DNA from: Methanobacteriota archaeon
GTDB lineage: Archaea > Thermoplasmatota > Poseidoniia > Poseidoniales > Poseidoniaceae
Length of the DNA stretch: 33,701 nucleotides
Direction of reading: 5' to 3'
Assembly (NCBI GenBank): GCA_002707335.2
Contig: PAMN02000015.1
Span: forward strand, 1-33,701
The notes below the pieces were generated by a model, which saw only the letters and a list, made by a program, of their open reading frames with translations, made no database searches and was not told where the DNA came from. Position numbers and translations under genes: made by a program. Positions 15,488 to 23,457 of the stretch are shown here, piece after piece; positions within the stretch are counted from its first letter, which is position 1; every line of letters begins with the position of its first letter.

Positions 15488-16270
15488 TTAGGCCTCCTTA
15501 GATTTGACGAGTTCGGCTAGTTCAGCACATCGGTTTTGAGCCACTTCTAGTATCTCGGCGAATTCTGCCGGCGTCAAAGTTCCCTTTAAGCCCTTTTGTA
15601 AGGAATGTAGGTGCCCTTCTTCAGCAAGTGTGATATGTACTCTTTCTTCTCCGCCAGTTTCTTCTTCAACATTTGCGTCAATAACGTACCTTCCTCCAAC
15701 TCTTGTGAATGTGCACATGGTTGGTGTTTTTTGAACTTGAAGGGGATAATCTTCGCCGATATCAAATCTTTCTGCAGGTACAATTGCTGTTTTCAAAGCA
15801 GCGATAGCAGCCAAAGCGGATGCATCGAAAACATTACCTTGGTCTGAGAGGACGTGAATGTCAATCATGACACCCAGAACCTTCTCTCCAGGTATAATAC
15901 ACAATGAGTCCATATCAATGCAACCAGATTCTCTTATACCTCTATCCACAACTCTACCTAATTCAATCGATTCAGGAGAAGGGGGTCCAGCCTCGTACTT
16001 CAGTGCCGCAACTGGTCTTAATTCAGCCCCACACATCAAAGATCCTTGAGTAGGCCTGTCTGGCCAAGGTGCTCTGACTTCGAATTTCACTCCTGCATAC
16101 ACAATTGTGTCACCCCATGTTACTTTGGCACTACCTTCTGCATTGTACAAGCAGTCAGTTTCCAGTAGAATATCTCTCGATTCCCATCTACCTCTTCCGT
16201 CAATACGTTTGTCAGCGGCTGCTAAATTTGCAAGTTCTTGTCTAAGTAGGTTAGAAACTATTTCAACCAT
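15488..16270 (-). CDS. rrp42: Archaeal exosome non-catalytic RNase PH-like subunit Rrp42
   Basis: A 260-residue RNase PH-fold protein. Segments typical of Rrp42 are DKRIDGRGRWESRDI, GSAKVTWGDTIVYAGVK, ELGRVVDRGIRESGCID and GVMIDIHVLSDQGNVFDASALAA. It lacks the catalytic aspartate pair found in Rrp41 and acts as its partner in the hexameric ring, contributing RNA-binding residues. The gene starts immediately after rrp41 (stop at 16271, start at 16270), so the two subunits are coexpressed in equal amounts. Confidence 0.95.
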   Translation of the reverse strand: MVEIVSNLLRQELANLAAADKRIDGRGRWESRDILLETDCLYNAEGSAKVTWGDTIVYAGVKFEVRAPWPDRPTQGSLMCGAELRPVAALKYEAGPPSPESIELGRVVDRGIRESGCIDMDSLCIIPGEKVLGVMIDIHVLSDQGNVFDASALAAIAALKTAIVPAERFDIGEDYPLQVQKTPTMCTFTRVGGRYVIDANVEEETGGEERVHITLAEEGHLHSLQKGLKGTLTPAEFAEILEVAQNRCAELAELVKSKEA

Positions 16271-17005
16271 TCAAGCACCTCCATTCTTAGATTCATATCT
16301 TCTTCGAAGAGCATCCATTTGGATTTCGTGAATTTCTTTTGCAGCCTTCATGTTATATTCCATGCAAAGATTGAATTCTTCTACAGATAAATCTCCATCC
16401 ATTTGTAGGAAAGCAATTTCTTCAGTTGTTGGTAGAATGCCCATGGGTAAATCAGCCTGACCATAGTTATCTTCTGCCTTGTCTAAATCTAAAACGACAG
16501 TGTCTTCGACTTTTCCACTAGCTACTCCTACAATCATGTCACGCATTGGTATACCTGCATCAGCCAGTGCAACAGATGCAGCAGTAATACCTACACATCT
16601 TGTTCCTGCTTCGGCAGACAGAATCTCAATTTCCACTCTAATTTTAGAGCGTGGGTACCTTTCAACTAATACCACGCTTTCTAAAGCTTCAGCAGTAACT
16701 TTGCTTATTTCTCTAGATCTTCGGTTGAAACCTGGCCTAATTCTGTCACTAGTTGAAAAAGGCGCCATGTTATATCTTAAATCGATGACTGCTCTATCTT
16801 GTCTCTGAATTTTTCTTGGATGAGCTTCCATTGGGCCGTAGACTGCACAAACAGCCACATTCAATCCATGTTTAACCCATGCAGAACCATCAGCAGCAGG
16901 CAAAACTCCTGCTTCAATTTGAACTTCTCTCATCTCGTCTAATTTACGACCATCAAGTCGCAATCCATCATCTCTCAGTAATTGGACGTCTCCATATCCT
17001 CCCAT
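16271..17005 (-). CDS. rrp41: Archaeal exosome catalytic subunit Rrp41
   Basis: A 244-residue RNase PH-fold subunit, the phosphorolytic 3'-5' exoribonuclease of the exosome. Key segments are GLRLDGRKLDEMR, KIQRQDRAVIDLRYNMAPFS, the arginine-rich ERYPRSKIRVEIEIL and AEAGTRCVGITAAS. The catalytic aspartates are in DLDKAEDNYGQADLP. The ATG at 17005 is chosen over an overlapping TTG at 17008: it has an AGGAGG Shine-Dalgarno (17014-17019) 8 nt upstream and shares one base with the rrp4 stop (TGATG), a sign of coupled translation. Confidence 0.96.
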   Translation of the reverse strand: MGGYGDVQLLRDDGLRLDGRKLDEMREVQIEAGVLPAADGSAWVKHGLNVAVCAVYGPMEAHPRKIQRQDRAVIDLRYNMAPFSTSDRIRPGFNRRSREISKVTAEALESVVLVERYPRSKIRVEIEILSAEAGTRCVGITAASVALADAGIPMRDMIVGVASGKVEDTVVLDLDKAEDNYGQADLPMGILPTTEEIAFLQMDGDLSVEEFNLCMEYNMKAAKEIHEIQMDALRRRYESKNGGA

Positions 17006-17727
17006 CAATTATTCCTCCTTTCATTTGCATAATTTTGAATTGAACTCAATACATTAGATTCGTGACCCATTGATTTTATCAAATCAATCCCATCCCTAAC
17101 TGTAGTGATGTTTGCTGGATCTCCGTCTACCCATATTCGACCATTGTCCCCAACAATTATTCTGCAATCTGAAATTTCTTTCAAAATGTTCAGAATTTCT
17201 TCATTATTTTCTCTAATGGTTTTGATTAGATTAACTGGTAGTTCAAGAACTGAACCTTCTTTCAGTTTTCTCAGTCCTACTCCTTTCATAGTTAGAACAA
17301 TGTTGTGCGCTTCGTCAACTTCTTGAACACGTGCAAGCATTACATCCCCGATGTCCATGTGTTCTCTAGCTGCTCCAAATTCAACCTTCCATGGTGCTAA
17401 TGACATTGGTAAAAGACCGTTAAATGGGCCATTGACTTCAGCGAACCAAAGATTGTTTCGAACGCTTTCAATTACTCCTACAACAAGGTCTCCTGACCTT
17501 GGTAAATATGCTGAATAAATTGGCTCAACAAACAATACCCCATTGTTTTCTTTGGCGTATCCTAATTTAGTTGATATGATATTGTCTCCCTGTTTTAGGG
17601 TTCCAGTTCCCGCTCGTGCGCCAGAAGAAGCCCCGATGGCCTCTCCAGGAGTCACGAGGCGCTGCACGGCGCCTTCTTTCGCTCCTGTCATTTCTTTGTC
17701 TCCGTGTCGACCCACTGGCGACCCCAT
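17005..17727 (-). CDS. rrp4: Archaeal exosome RNA-binding cap subunit Rrp4
   Basis: A 240-residue exosome cap protein. The N-terminal domain shows RLVTPGEAIG and the GTGTLKQGDNI turn. The S1 domain follows (SGDLVVGVIESVRNNLWFAE), and then a KH domain containing IRIIVG-type strands, here DCRIIVGDNGRIWVDG. Rrp4 trimers sit on the Rrp41-Rrp42 ring and guide RNA into it. ATG at 17727 gives a polar extension; ATG at 17691 (MTGAKEGAV) has a GGAG sequence 8 nt upstream and may be the real start. The stop overlaps the rrp41 ATG by one base. Confidence 0.95.
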   Translation of the reverse strand: MGSPVGRHGDKEMTGAKEGAVQRLVTPGEAIGASSGARAGTGTLKQGDNIISTKLGYAKENNGVLFVEPIYSAYLPRSGDLVVGVIESVRNNLWFAEVNGPFNGLLPMSLAPWKVEFGAAREHMDIGDVMLARVQEVDEAHNIVLTMKGVGLRKLKEGSVLELPVNLIKTIRENNEEILNILKEISDCRIIVGDNGRIWVDGDPANITTVRDGIDLIKSMGHESNVLSSIQNYANERRNN

Positions 17728-17748
17728 GATAAAGCAGACGATTGAAAA

Positions 17749-18438
17749 TTAATCCAATTCTTTGACTTCTGCATTACTTGCTATACCCTTTACTTTCCCG
17801 ATTAAATTTCCTGCCATTCCGGGGGGGCATTCGATAATACAAGCCCAATCACCATTTGAAAGCCAGTCTTCTTTGTCTAAATATGGACGTAAAAATTTGC
17901 TAGACGCACCATATCCAGAACTTGGTATTCTAAACGCGATTCGTATTGGTTCGAAAGACAATGGAATCATGTGTTTCAAGACGTTTATCGCATCCTTTAC
18001 TTGGATGTCAATTCGTTTGAAAGGGTCTACAGAAAATTTGCTCTCTTCAAGAGCTAACTCTATCCTCGTTCTTGGATGTGGAGATTTTGCTTTAGGGTCG
18101 ATGGCAGTCTGATGAATTTCCTGGATGATTAATTGACGCTTTTGTTCAACCATTTGTTTTCTTTGCGTGGTTGTAAGTTGAATAGAACCTTTCTCTAATA
18201 TCTTTTGAGCAATAACGGCAATATCTTGTGTCGCAAATGTAGAATCAATTGCTTCTTCTGTTGGTCTGTCTCCGCCTCGAGCATCATGCCAAACTTCGTC
18301 AGTTGCCAAGAAATCATCTATGTCTACTGAACTTGGATCATTGCGAAAGTTGTCTACTAAATCTGGATCAACCAGAATTTCATATCTTTTTCCACCATAC
18401 TCCCATCTAGCCAAGACTGCATTGTCTAGGCTTACCAT
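17749..18438 (-). CDS. Ribosome maturation protein SBDS/Sdo1
   Basis: A 229-residue archaeal SBDS. The N-terminal domain has ARWEYGGKRYEILVDPDLV and DEVWHDARGGDRP. Its FATQDIAVIAQKILEKGSIQLTTTQR segment is highly characteristic. The middle domain contains HPRTRIELALEE, and the C-terminal ferredoxin-like part ends with strands around DWACIIECPPGMAG. SBDS takes part in releasing the anti-association factor aIF6 from the large ribosomal subunit. It lies between psmA and rrp4, the conserved archaeal order. Confidence 0.95.
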   Translation of the reverse strand: MVSLDNAVLARWEYGGKRYEILVDPDLVDNFRNDPSSVDIDDFLATDEVWHDARGGDRPTEEAIDSTFATQDIAVIAQKILEKGSIQLTTTQRKQMVEQKRQLIIQEIHQTAIDPKAKSPHPRTRIELALEESKFSVDPFKRIDIQVKDAINVLKHMIPLSFEPIRIAFRIPSSGYGASSKFLRPYLDKEDWLSNGDWACIIECPPGMAGNLIGKVKGIASNAEVKELD

Positions 18439-18440
18439 GT

Positions 18441-19163
18441 TTAATCCTCAAGTGGTTTTAATCTGTCAATTTGTTTATTGACCTCTTTCCTATCAAGTAC
18501 CGAGTAACCGTTTGAATCTATCACCGCAACTTCGACTGCTTCTCTGTTTAATTCTTGGTCGTTAGCGTTTCGAAGTGCTTCAAGTCCTAGTTTTAGAGCA
18601 GCATTTAGAGTCATATTCTGTTTCCAATTCTTTTCAAAGAATTCTACAACTGTGTTTCTACCGCTACCAATTGCACCTGCGTGGTATGACTGATATGCGC
18701 CAGATGGGTCTGTTTCGTAAAGGTGGATTCCGTTATCGTCAACTCCTCCAATAAGCAGAGCAGTTCCAAATGGCCTAGATCCGCCGTATTGAGTAAATGA
18801 CTGTTTGAAATCACAAATTTTCTTTGTCATAATATCCAGTGGTATAGTATCGGAATATGTGATTCTGTTGACTTGAGCTTCTACTCTTGCTCTTGCAACA
18901 AGTTGTCTCGCATCAGCAACCAAACCGCTTGTTGCAATTCCAATATGTCCATCTATTTTGAACAGTTTTTCAATTGATTCAGGAATAATCAATCTGCTTG
19001 CGATTCTCTTATCGCAGACCAATACTATTCCCTCTTTGAATTTCAATCCTGCCGTTGTAGTTCCTCTTTTGACACTCTCTCTGGCGTATTCAACCTGAAA
19101 CAATCTTCCGTCTGGGCTGAATGTAGTAATCCCGTGGTCGTAACCTCTTCCGCTTGGCTGCAT
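18441..19163 (-). CDS. psmA: 20S proteasome alpha subunit
   Basis: A 240-residue archaeal proteasome alpha subunit. The alpha signature YDHGITTFSPDGRLFQVEYA is at the N-terminus and forms the gate and the H0 helix. Further on are KRGTTTAGLKFKEGIVLVCD, GHIGIATSGLVADAR and FGTALLIGGVDDNGIHLYETDPSG. Alpha rings cap the beta rings and dock the PAN or Cdc48 unfoldase. A GAGGGAG Shine-Dalgarno lies about 5 nt before the ATG. This is the first gene of the SBDS-exosome cluster, with 2 bp to SBDS. No beta subunit is in the window. Confidence 0.96.
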   Translation of the reverse strand: MQPSGRGYDHGITTFSPDGRLFQVEYARESVKRGTTTAGLKFKEGIVLVCDKRIASRLIIPESIEKLFKIDGHIGIATSGLVADARQLVARARVEAQVNRITYSDTIPLDIMTKKICDFKQSFTQYGGSRPFGTALLIGGVDDNGIHLYETDPSGAYQSYHAGAIGSGRNTVVEFFEKNWKQNMTLNAALKLGLEALRNANDQELNREAVEVAVIDSNGYSVLDRKEVNKQIDRLKPLED

Positions 19164-19225
19164 ATTGCTCCCTCTGACCCGCTCTCTGGGTGGGGTCTTA
19201 TCAACCTTGGCGGTATCCGCTGGAT

Positions 19226-19873
19226 ATGAAAGTAGCAGTTTTATCCAGTGGCGGAAAAGATAGTAGCGCTGCTATTTGGTGGGCTCAGTGCAAAGGATGG
19301 GAGGTTAGCCATATCGTAACTGTGATAATTACGGGTGGAGATTCAATGATGTTCCAAGTTCCTGGCACACATCTAGTTGAAAAGCAGGCTGTTTCTTGTG
19401 GAACTGTGTGGGTTTCAGTGGAAACTTTAGGTGAGGAAGATTCTGAAATTTCAGATTTGGAAACTGCACTCTCAAATTTGGTCATAGATGGAATTGTTTC
19501 TGGGGCACTGAGGTCTGATTACCAAAAAACAAAATTGGAACGAATGTGTGAACGATTGGCAATCAAATCGTTCACTCCTCTTTGGCATCAATCCCCATTC
19601 ACCCACATGTCGGGTTTAATTGAAAACGGTTTCAAGATTATGATAACAAGTGTTTCGGCTGAGGGAATAGATGAGAAGTGGTTAGGTCATGTGTTAACTC
19701 AGGAATCGTATTTGGAGTTGGAAAAATTATCCCAAAAATTCAGATTCAATATCGATGGTGAGGGCGGTGAATATGAAACTCTTGTTATCGATGGACCTCA
19801 CATGTCATCTGACTTGGATATTCAATACACTAAGCACTGGGATGGCATTAGAGGCCATTTAGAATTCTTGTAA
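19226..19873 (+). CDS. dph6: Diphthine-ammonia ligase Dph6
   Basis: A 215-residue PP-loop ATPase. The nucleotide motif SGGKDS (8-13) is followed by DGIVSGALRSDYQKTKLERMCE, an LWHQSP segment and the family hallmark GEGGEYETLVIDGP near the C-terminus. It amidates diphthine to complete diphthamide on the aEF-2 histidine. ATG at 19226 (MKVAVLSSGG) is preferred to a GTG at 19190, which adds a non-conserved 12-residue leader and overlaps the divergent psmA promoter. Its target, aEF-2, is encoded at 5589-7796. Confidence 0.93.
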   Translation: MKVAVLSSGGKDSSAAIWWAQCKGWEVSHIVTVIITGGDSMMFQVPGTHLVEKQAVSCGTVWVSVETLGEEDSEISDLETALSNLVIDGIVSGALRSDYQKTKLERMCERLAIKSFTPLWHQSPFTHMSGLIENGFKIMITSVSAEGIDEKWLGHVLTQESYLELEKLSQKFRFNIDGEGGEYETLVIDGPHMSSDLDIQYTKHWDGIRGHLEFL

Positions 19874-19929
19874 ATCTAGCATATGGTTCACACACAAGGT
19901 TCATGTTCTATTCGCGAGAGCGTATCTTC

Positions 19930-21279
19930 ATGGCATTTTGTCCATTGGATTACAGATACGGTTGTCAAGACTTCAAACACATATGGTCTGAACTAGGAAG
20001 GCACGAGAGACAGTTGGAAGTTGAACGTGCTTTAATTTGGGCTCATATGAAGATGGGCAAGGTTTCAGAGAGTGATTATAAAATTGTAGAATCTATATCG
20101 AATTCAGAAACTGTAACTAAAGAACGTGTTAGTGAAATTGAAGCTGAAACAAGACATGACATCATGGCTCTTACGAAGGCGATGGCTGAAGCGGCAGGTG
20201 AAGCCGGTTGGTGTATTCACTTGGGTGCGACATCCAATGATATTGTTGATACAGCGGTCGCTTTGCAACTACGTGATTCAATTGTATTGCTCAGAGAACA
20301 ATTGATCAATTTGATATCTGTAACTGCAAACCTTGCTGAAAGAGAAAGGGACACTGTTATGTTAGGAAGAACTCACGGACAAGCGGCAGTTCCAATCACT
20401 TTTGGACTCAAGGTCGCAGTTTGGTTAGATGAACTTAGAAGGCAACTTGTCAGATTAGACGAAGCAGCACCAAGAATTGCTGTAGGCAAATTTTTGGGAG
20501 CAGTTGGTACCGGTGCCGCTCAAGGTGAAGGTGCTAGAGAATTACAAAGACTCATATTGACTCACCTGGGATTAGGAACTCCTCTCGCTACTACCCAAGT
20601 AGTCGGAAGAGATCGATACATTGAGTATGTCTCATGGCTTGCTAATGTTGCTTGCACCTGTGAAAAAATACTTCAGGAAATCAGAAATTTACAGCGCTCA
20701 GAAATATCCGAGGCGGGAGAAGGATTCGATGTTAAGAAACAAGTTGGTTCTTCAACAATGGCCCATAAAAAGAATCCAATAAAATCAGAAAATGCATCTG
20801 GTTTAGCGAGAATTGTCAGATCGTTCATCATTCCTACATATGAAAATGCATTGCTTTGGCATGAACGTGATCTAGCTAACTCAAGCAGTGAAAGATTTAC
20901 TCTTTCTCATGGATCTGCCCTTTGTGAGGATGTATTGAGTAAAACTGCAAATGTCCTTCAAAACTTATGGGTTGACAAGGATAAGATGCTTGAAAATATT
21001 GCTAATCAAAAAGGATTGGTTATGGCAGAAAAAGTAATGATTGAACTGGTAAATCATGGAATTGGGAGAGATGAAGCCCATGAAGTTCTTCGTTCTGCGT
21101 CTTTTGAGGCAATAAATAACGGTGAAGAATTGATTGATGTTTGTTCCAGAACTCCTGCAATATCTGCTGCATTTACCGCTGAAGAATTAGAAGCAATGTT
21201 TGAACCAGCAAATCACATTGGAGTTTCTGGTGAAATAGTTGATGAAGCTGTTGAACTTGCAAGGAAAGCGATTGTTTAG
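19930..21279 (+). CDS. purB: Adenylosuccinate lyase
   Basis: A 449-residue fumarase/aspartase-superfamily enzyme acting twice in purine synthesis (SAICAR and adenylosuccinate cleavage). The N-terminus CPLDYRYG matches the usual PurB start, so ATG at 19930 is chosen over 19903. Catalytic segments are AGWCIHLGATSNDIVDTA, LGRTHGQAAVPITFG (general-acid His) and the signature GSSTMAHKKNP at about 271-281, where most bacterial enzymes read SSAMPHKRNP. The 3' end overlaps the convergent membrane-protein gene by 4 nt. No other purine gene is nearby. Confidence 0.95.
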   Translation: MAFCPLDYRYGCQDFKHIWSELGRHERQLEVERALIWAHMKMGKVSESDYKIVESISNSETVTKERVSEIEAETRHDIMALTKAMAEAAGEAGWCIHLGATSNDIVDTAVALQLRDSIVLLREQLINLISVTANLAERERDTVMLGRTHGQAAVPITFGLKVAVWLDELRRQLVRLDEAAPRIAVGKFLGAVGTGAAQGEGARELQRLILTHLGLGTPLATTQVVGRDRYIEYVSWLANVACTCEKILQEIRNLQRSEISEAGEGFDVKKQVGSSTMAHKKNPIKSENASGLARIVRSFIIPTYENALLWHERDLANSSSERFTLSHGSALCEDVLSKTANVLQNLWVDKDKMLENIANQKGLVMAEKVMIELVNHGIGRDEAHEVLRSASFEAINNGEELIDVCSRTPAISAAFTAEELEAMFEPANHIGVSGEIVDEAVELARKAIV

Positions 21280-21695
21280 TCTTCCTGCATCATCGCATAT
21301 CTAACTAATATCATAGACAATAATGCGGCTATTGTAAATGCTATACCAACCATTTTAGACATGTCATACCAAAGGAAAATAATTCCAACAATCGAGATAT
21401 AAGCCATAAATTGACATAATGCACTGGCTTTATTCAGTTTATTCTTCATAACTTCATTAAGAGTAAACTGATTTTCTAGTAAAAACGTGTAAATTAGAAA
21501 ATATATTCCTTGGAACGGAATTGTAGCCGCAATCACTGTTAATGCAATTTCTCTAGTTGAATTAGGATCTCTGTTCTGTTCAATACCTTGGAATAGAAGC
21601 AATGCAGTGTTTGTGCCAAGTAATGCTGCCATTATAGTCCAGCGTTTATCCTGAGAAGATGTCCTGGATTCTACGTTAACAGAATCAGAGGACAT
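21276..21695 (-). CDS. Small four-helix membrane protein, unknown
   Basis: A 139-residue protein with four predicted membrane helices: two in the first half (around WTIMAALLGTNTALLLF and LTVIAATIPFQGIYFLIY) and two in the last third. The loop between helices 2 and 3 is basic, so it is probably cytoplasmic. ATG at 21695 is chosen because an AAAGGA Shine-Dalgarno precedes it; a GTG at 21710 adds five residues. No family is recognised. The gene is tail-to-tail with purB, sharing stop-codon bases. Confidence 0.7.
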   Translation of the reverse strand: MSSDSVNVESRTSSQDKRWTIMAALLGTNTALLLFQGIEQNRDPNSTREIALTVIAATIPFQGIYFLIYTFLLENQFTLNEVMKNKLNKASALCQFMAYISIVGIIFLWYDMSKMVGIAFTIAALLSMILVRYAMMQED

Positions 21696-21766
21696 AGAAA
21701 TTCCTTTCACATTAGGAACTTTTAGGTTACTGTCAAAAACATGTCTTGACTAGTGTTTTGGGACAC

Positions 21767-22030
21767 TCACAGAAATTTCAGTGCAAGTATGATTGAACCA
21801 GTGATTGATGCTACTATCATTAGAAGAATAATCATAGCATGAGGCCCATATTCATTTTTGTCATCTAGAGCGCTTCCAAAGAGACCATCTCTCGAAAGAG
21901 CGGTTGACAAGTTTCCTGCTTCATTAAATTCAGGTAGAGGCTTCCGAGGTATTCTTTCCCCTTTCTTAATTTCGCCGCTCATGTTACGTCCAAAGATTTC
22001 TTGCTCATATGGATTATCATTGTAAATCAT
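21767..22030 (-). CDS. Small C-terminally membrane-anchored protein, unknown
   Basis: An 87-residue protein with a polar N-terminal 65 residues (GERIPRKPLPEFNEAG) and one hydrophobic helix at the very end (MIILLMIVASITGSIILALK). This is the layout of a tail-anchored protein with the soluble part in the cytoplasm. ATG at 22030 leaves only 30 bp to the divergent CBS gene; ATG at 21982 is a possible later start that would leave more room for promoters. No family is recognised. Confidence 0.6.
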   Translation of the reverse strand: MIYNDNPYEQEIFGRNMSGEIKKGERIPRKPLPEFNEAGNLSTALSRDGLFGSALDDKNEYGPHAMIILLMIVASITGSIILALKFL

Positions 22031-22060
22031 AAAAAAGCATATTTCAGATTACTTTTAGGC

Positions 22061-22618
22061 ATGGCTATGAAAGAACCAACTGTATCTGACATGTCCATTG
22101 CTGACGAGCATATCGTAGTAGATGCTAAATCTAAAGTTGGTGATGTTTGTGGAAAACTCTCAATAAATCCTAGGAACGCTGTCCTTGTAATGAAAAAAGG
22201 GGAGATAACGGGCGTAATAACTGCAAAAGACATTTTTGCACACCTTTTTCAAGGGAAGCATGTTGCAAAATTAAAGGTTGAAAAAATTATGAAGAGCAAT
22301 ATTCTAACCTTTAACGAAGACGAAAAGTTATCTGTAGCATTGGATGTTATGAGCAAAGAAAGACCTGATGCGATGGTTATAGTTGATTCTGATAATTCGT
22401 TCATTGGTTATTTTTCTGCTGAAGACTATAGAGATGCTACAAGAAGATTAGAAGCTCACCAACTAATGGCTGCCAGACTTTCTAGGTCTAAAAAAGCAAT
22501 AAATAAGCAAGCATCAAAAGAAAGCAAGCCAACTGAATTACTTGATCTTTTACTTGGTGGAAATGATTTCGAAGATGAAGAAGATGAGACCCCTCCATCT
22601 ACATTTACTCTTGGATGA
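22061..22618 (+). CDS. Two-CBS-domain protein
   Basis: A 185-residue soluble protein with a CBS pair. The first CBS domain (about 8-60) ends NAVLVMKKGEITGVITAKDI; the second (about 72-130) begins VEKIMKSNILTFNEDEKLS and ends with DAMVIVDSDNSFIGYFSAED. CBS pairs bind adenosyl ligands such as AMP, ATP or SAM and regulate partners. A basic linker (SRSKKAINKQASK) and an acidic tail (NDFEDEEDE) follow. ATG at 22061 (MAMKEPTV) is preferred; the frame extends upstream to 22001 but that part looks non-coding. The RecA-like gene starts 3 bp after its stop, so the pair is probably coexpressed. Confidence 0.88.
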   Translation: MAMKEPTVSDMSIADEHIVVDAKSKVGDVCGKLSINPRNAVLVMKKGEITGVITAKDIFAHLFQGKHVAKLKVEKIMKSNILTFNEDEKLSVALDVMSKERPDAMVIVDSDNSFIGYFSAEDYRDATRRLEAHQLMAARLSRSKKAINKQASKESKPTELLDLLLGGNDFEDEEDETPPSTFTLG

Positions 22619-22621
22619 GGG

Positions 22622-23203
22622 ATGTATTTGTCTCTTTACAAATTCAAACTTGAAGACAAAGCGATTCATCTAGCTGTCGAAGGTTCTTGTGGAGGAACTA
22701 GTCTGGGAATTCAATTAGCTCGCCAATCTATAGAAAATGGTGGCAGAGTTTTGTGGGCATCACCAGAATTACCTGATGGAACAAGATTTTCACAAATTTT
22801 CAAAGGATTAGACCCAGTTTCATCATCCCGCTTCCATGCCATGAACTTAGTTGGCAATTTTGACCAGGCGTTGGAATCATTAATCTCTGCAGCGAATATG
22901 CTACCTAATGTCGACGTAGTTATCTTGGATGATTATTGTCCAGATTCTGGTCGAATTCCCAAAGATATTGTAAACGGAGTGAACAAGTTAATCGGCGTCA
23001 GCAAATGGACAACACTTTTGATTTCAAAGGGTGGAGAGTCAATGGATGCAAAAGACACTATCAATGCTAGAGGTCGTAAGGAAATAAACTCAGATCAGGT
23101 TTGGTTACTTACTCGTCCTGAATCAAATTCAAGAAGGGTGTTATTTGTAAATGAGAAACCGATTAAACTGAAACTAACCGAAGATGGTTTTGAAGAGTAT
23201 TAA
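22622..23203 (+). CDS. RecA/RadB-like P-loop-fold protein lacking the Walker A lysine
   Basis: A 193-residue protein with the outline of a RecA-fold core. The expected P-loop position reads EGSCGGTSLG (20-29), with no GK[ST]. A following helix and strand (GGRVLWASPELPDGTRFSQI) resemble the RadA/RadB region after Walker A. A Walker B-like strand VDVVILDDY lies at 97-105. The C-terminal part has a sensor-like strand (WTTLLISK) and a QVWLLTRPE strand. It probably does not hydrolyse ATP and may be a structural or regulatory paralogue of RadB. The assignment rests on motif layout, not clear identity. It follows the CBS gene and ends in a 4-nt overlap with a convergent gene. Confidence 0.55.
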   Translation: MYLSLYKFKLEDKAIHLAVEGSCGGTSLGIQLARQSIENGGRVLWASPELPDGTRFSQIFKGLDPVSSSRFHAMNLVGNFDQALESLISAANMLPNVDVVILDDYCPDSGRIPKDIVNGVNKLIGVSKWTTLLISKGGESMDAKDTINARGRKEINSDQVWLLTRPESNSRRVLFVNEKPIKLKLTEDGFEEY

Positions 23204-23433
23204 TCATCTTCACCCAATAGTTCTGCCATTTCTTCAAGAGCATCGTCATCAGGTTCATCGAATTGTTCAGGATTTTTAGCTGCTCCATCAATTAAATCAT
23301 CTCCTGCAACGGCTGGCGCAGCATCATCTCTTGCCTTAGCAAGATTTTCTCTTCCTTTATTTGTCATATACCATATCATTGCAATGAAGGTGATTCCTAA
23401 TACGATATATGTCACTTCTGTGGAGTTGACCAT
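23200..23433 (-). CDS. Small N-terminally anchored acidic protein, unknown
   Basis: A 77-residue protein with one membrane helix at about residues 7-23 (EVTYIVLGITFIAMIWYM), a short basic segment (NKGRENLAKAR) and a strongly acidic C-terminal tail (DEPDDDALEEMAELLGEDD). The basic segment after the helix suggests a cytoplasmic tail. No family is recognised. The stop shares bases with the convergent RecA-like gene. TiaS lies 24 bp upstream on the same strand, so it could be at the end of that operon. Confidence 0.65.
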   Translation of the reverse strand: MVNSTEVTYIVLGITFIAMIWYMTNKGRENLAKARDDAAPAVAGDDLIDGAAKNPEQFDEPDDDALEEMAELLGEDD

Positions 23434-23457
23434 AACTACCCCAATACGGATTGGCTA

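Noticed and set aside
17819..17827. Run of seven G within SBDS as a possible frameshift site
   Set aside because: The SBDS frame is intact through the run and encodes a family-consistent ECPPGMAG segment.
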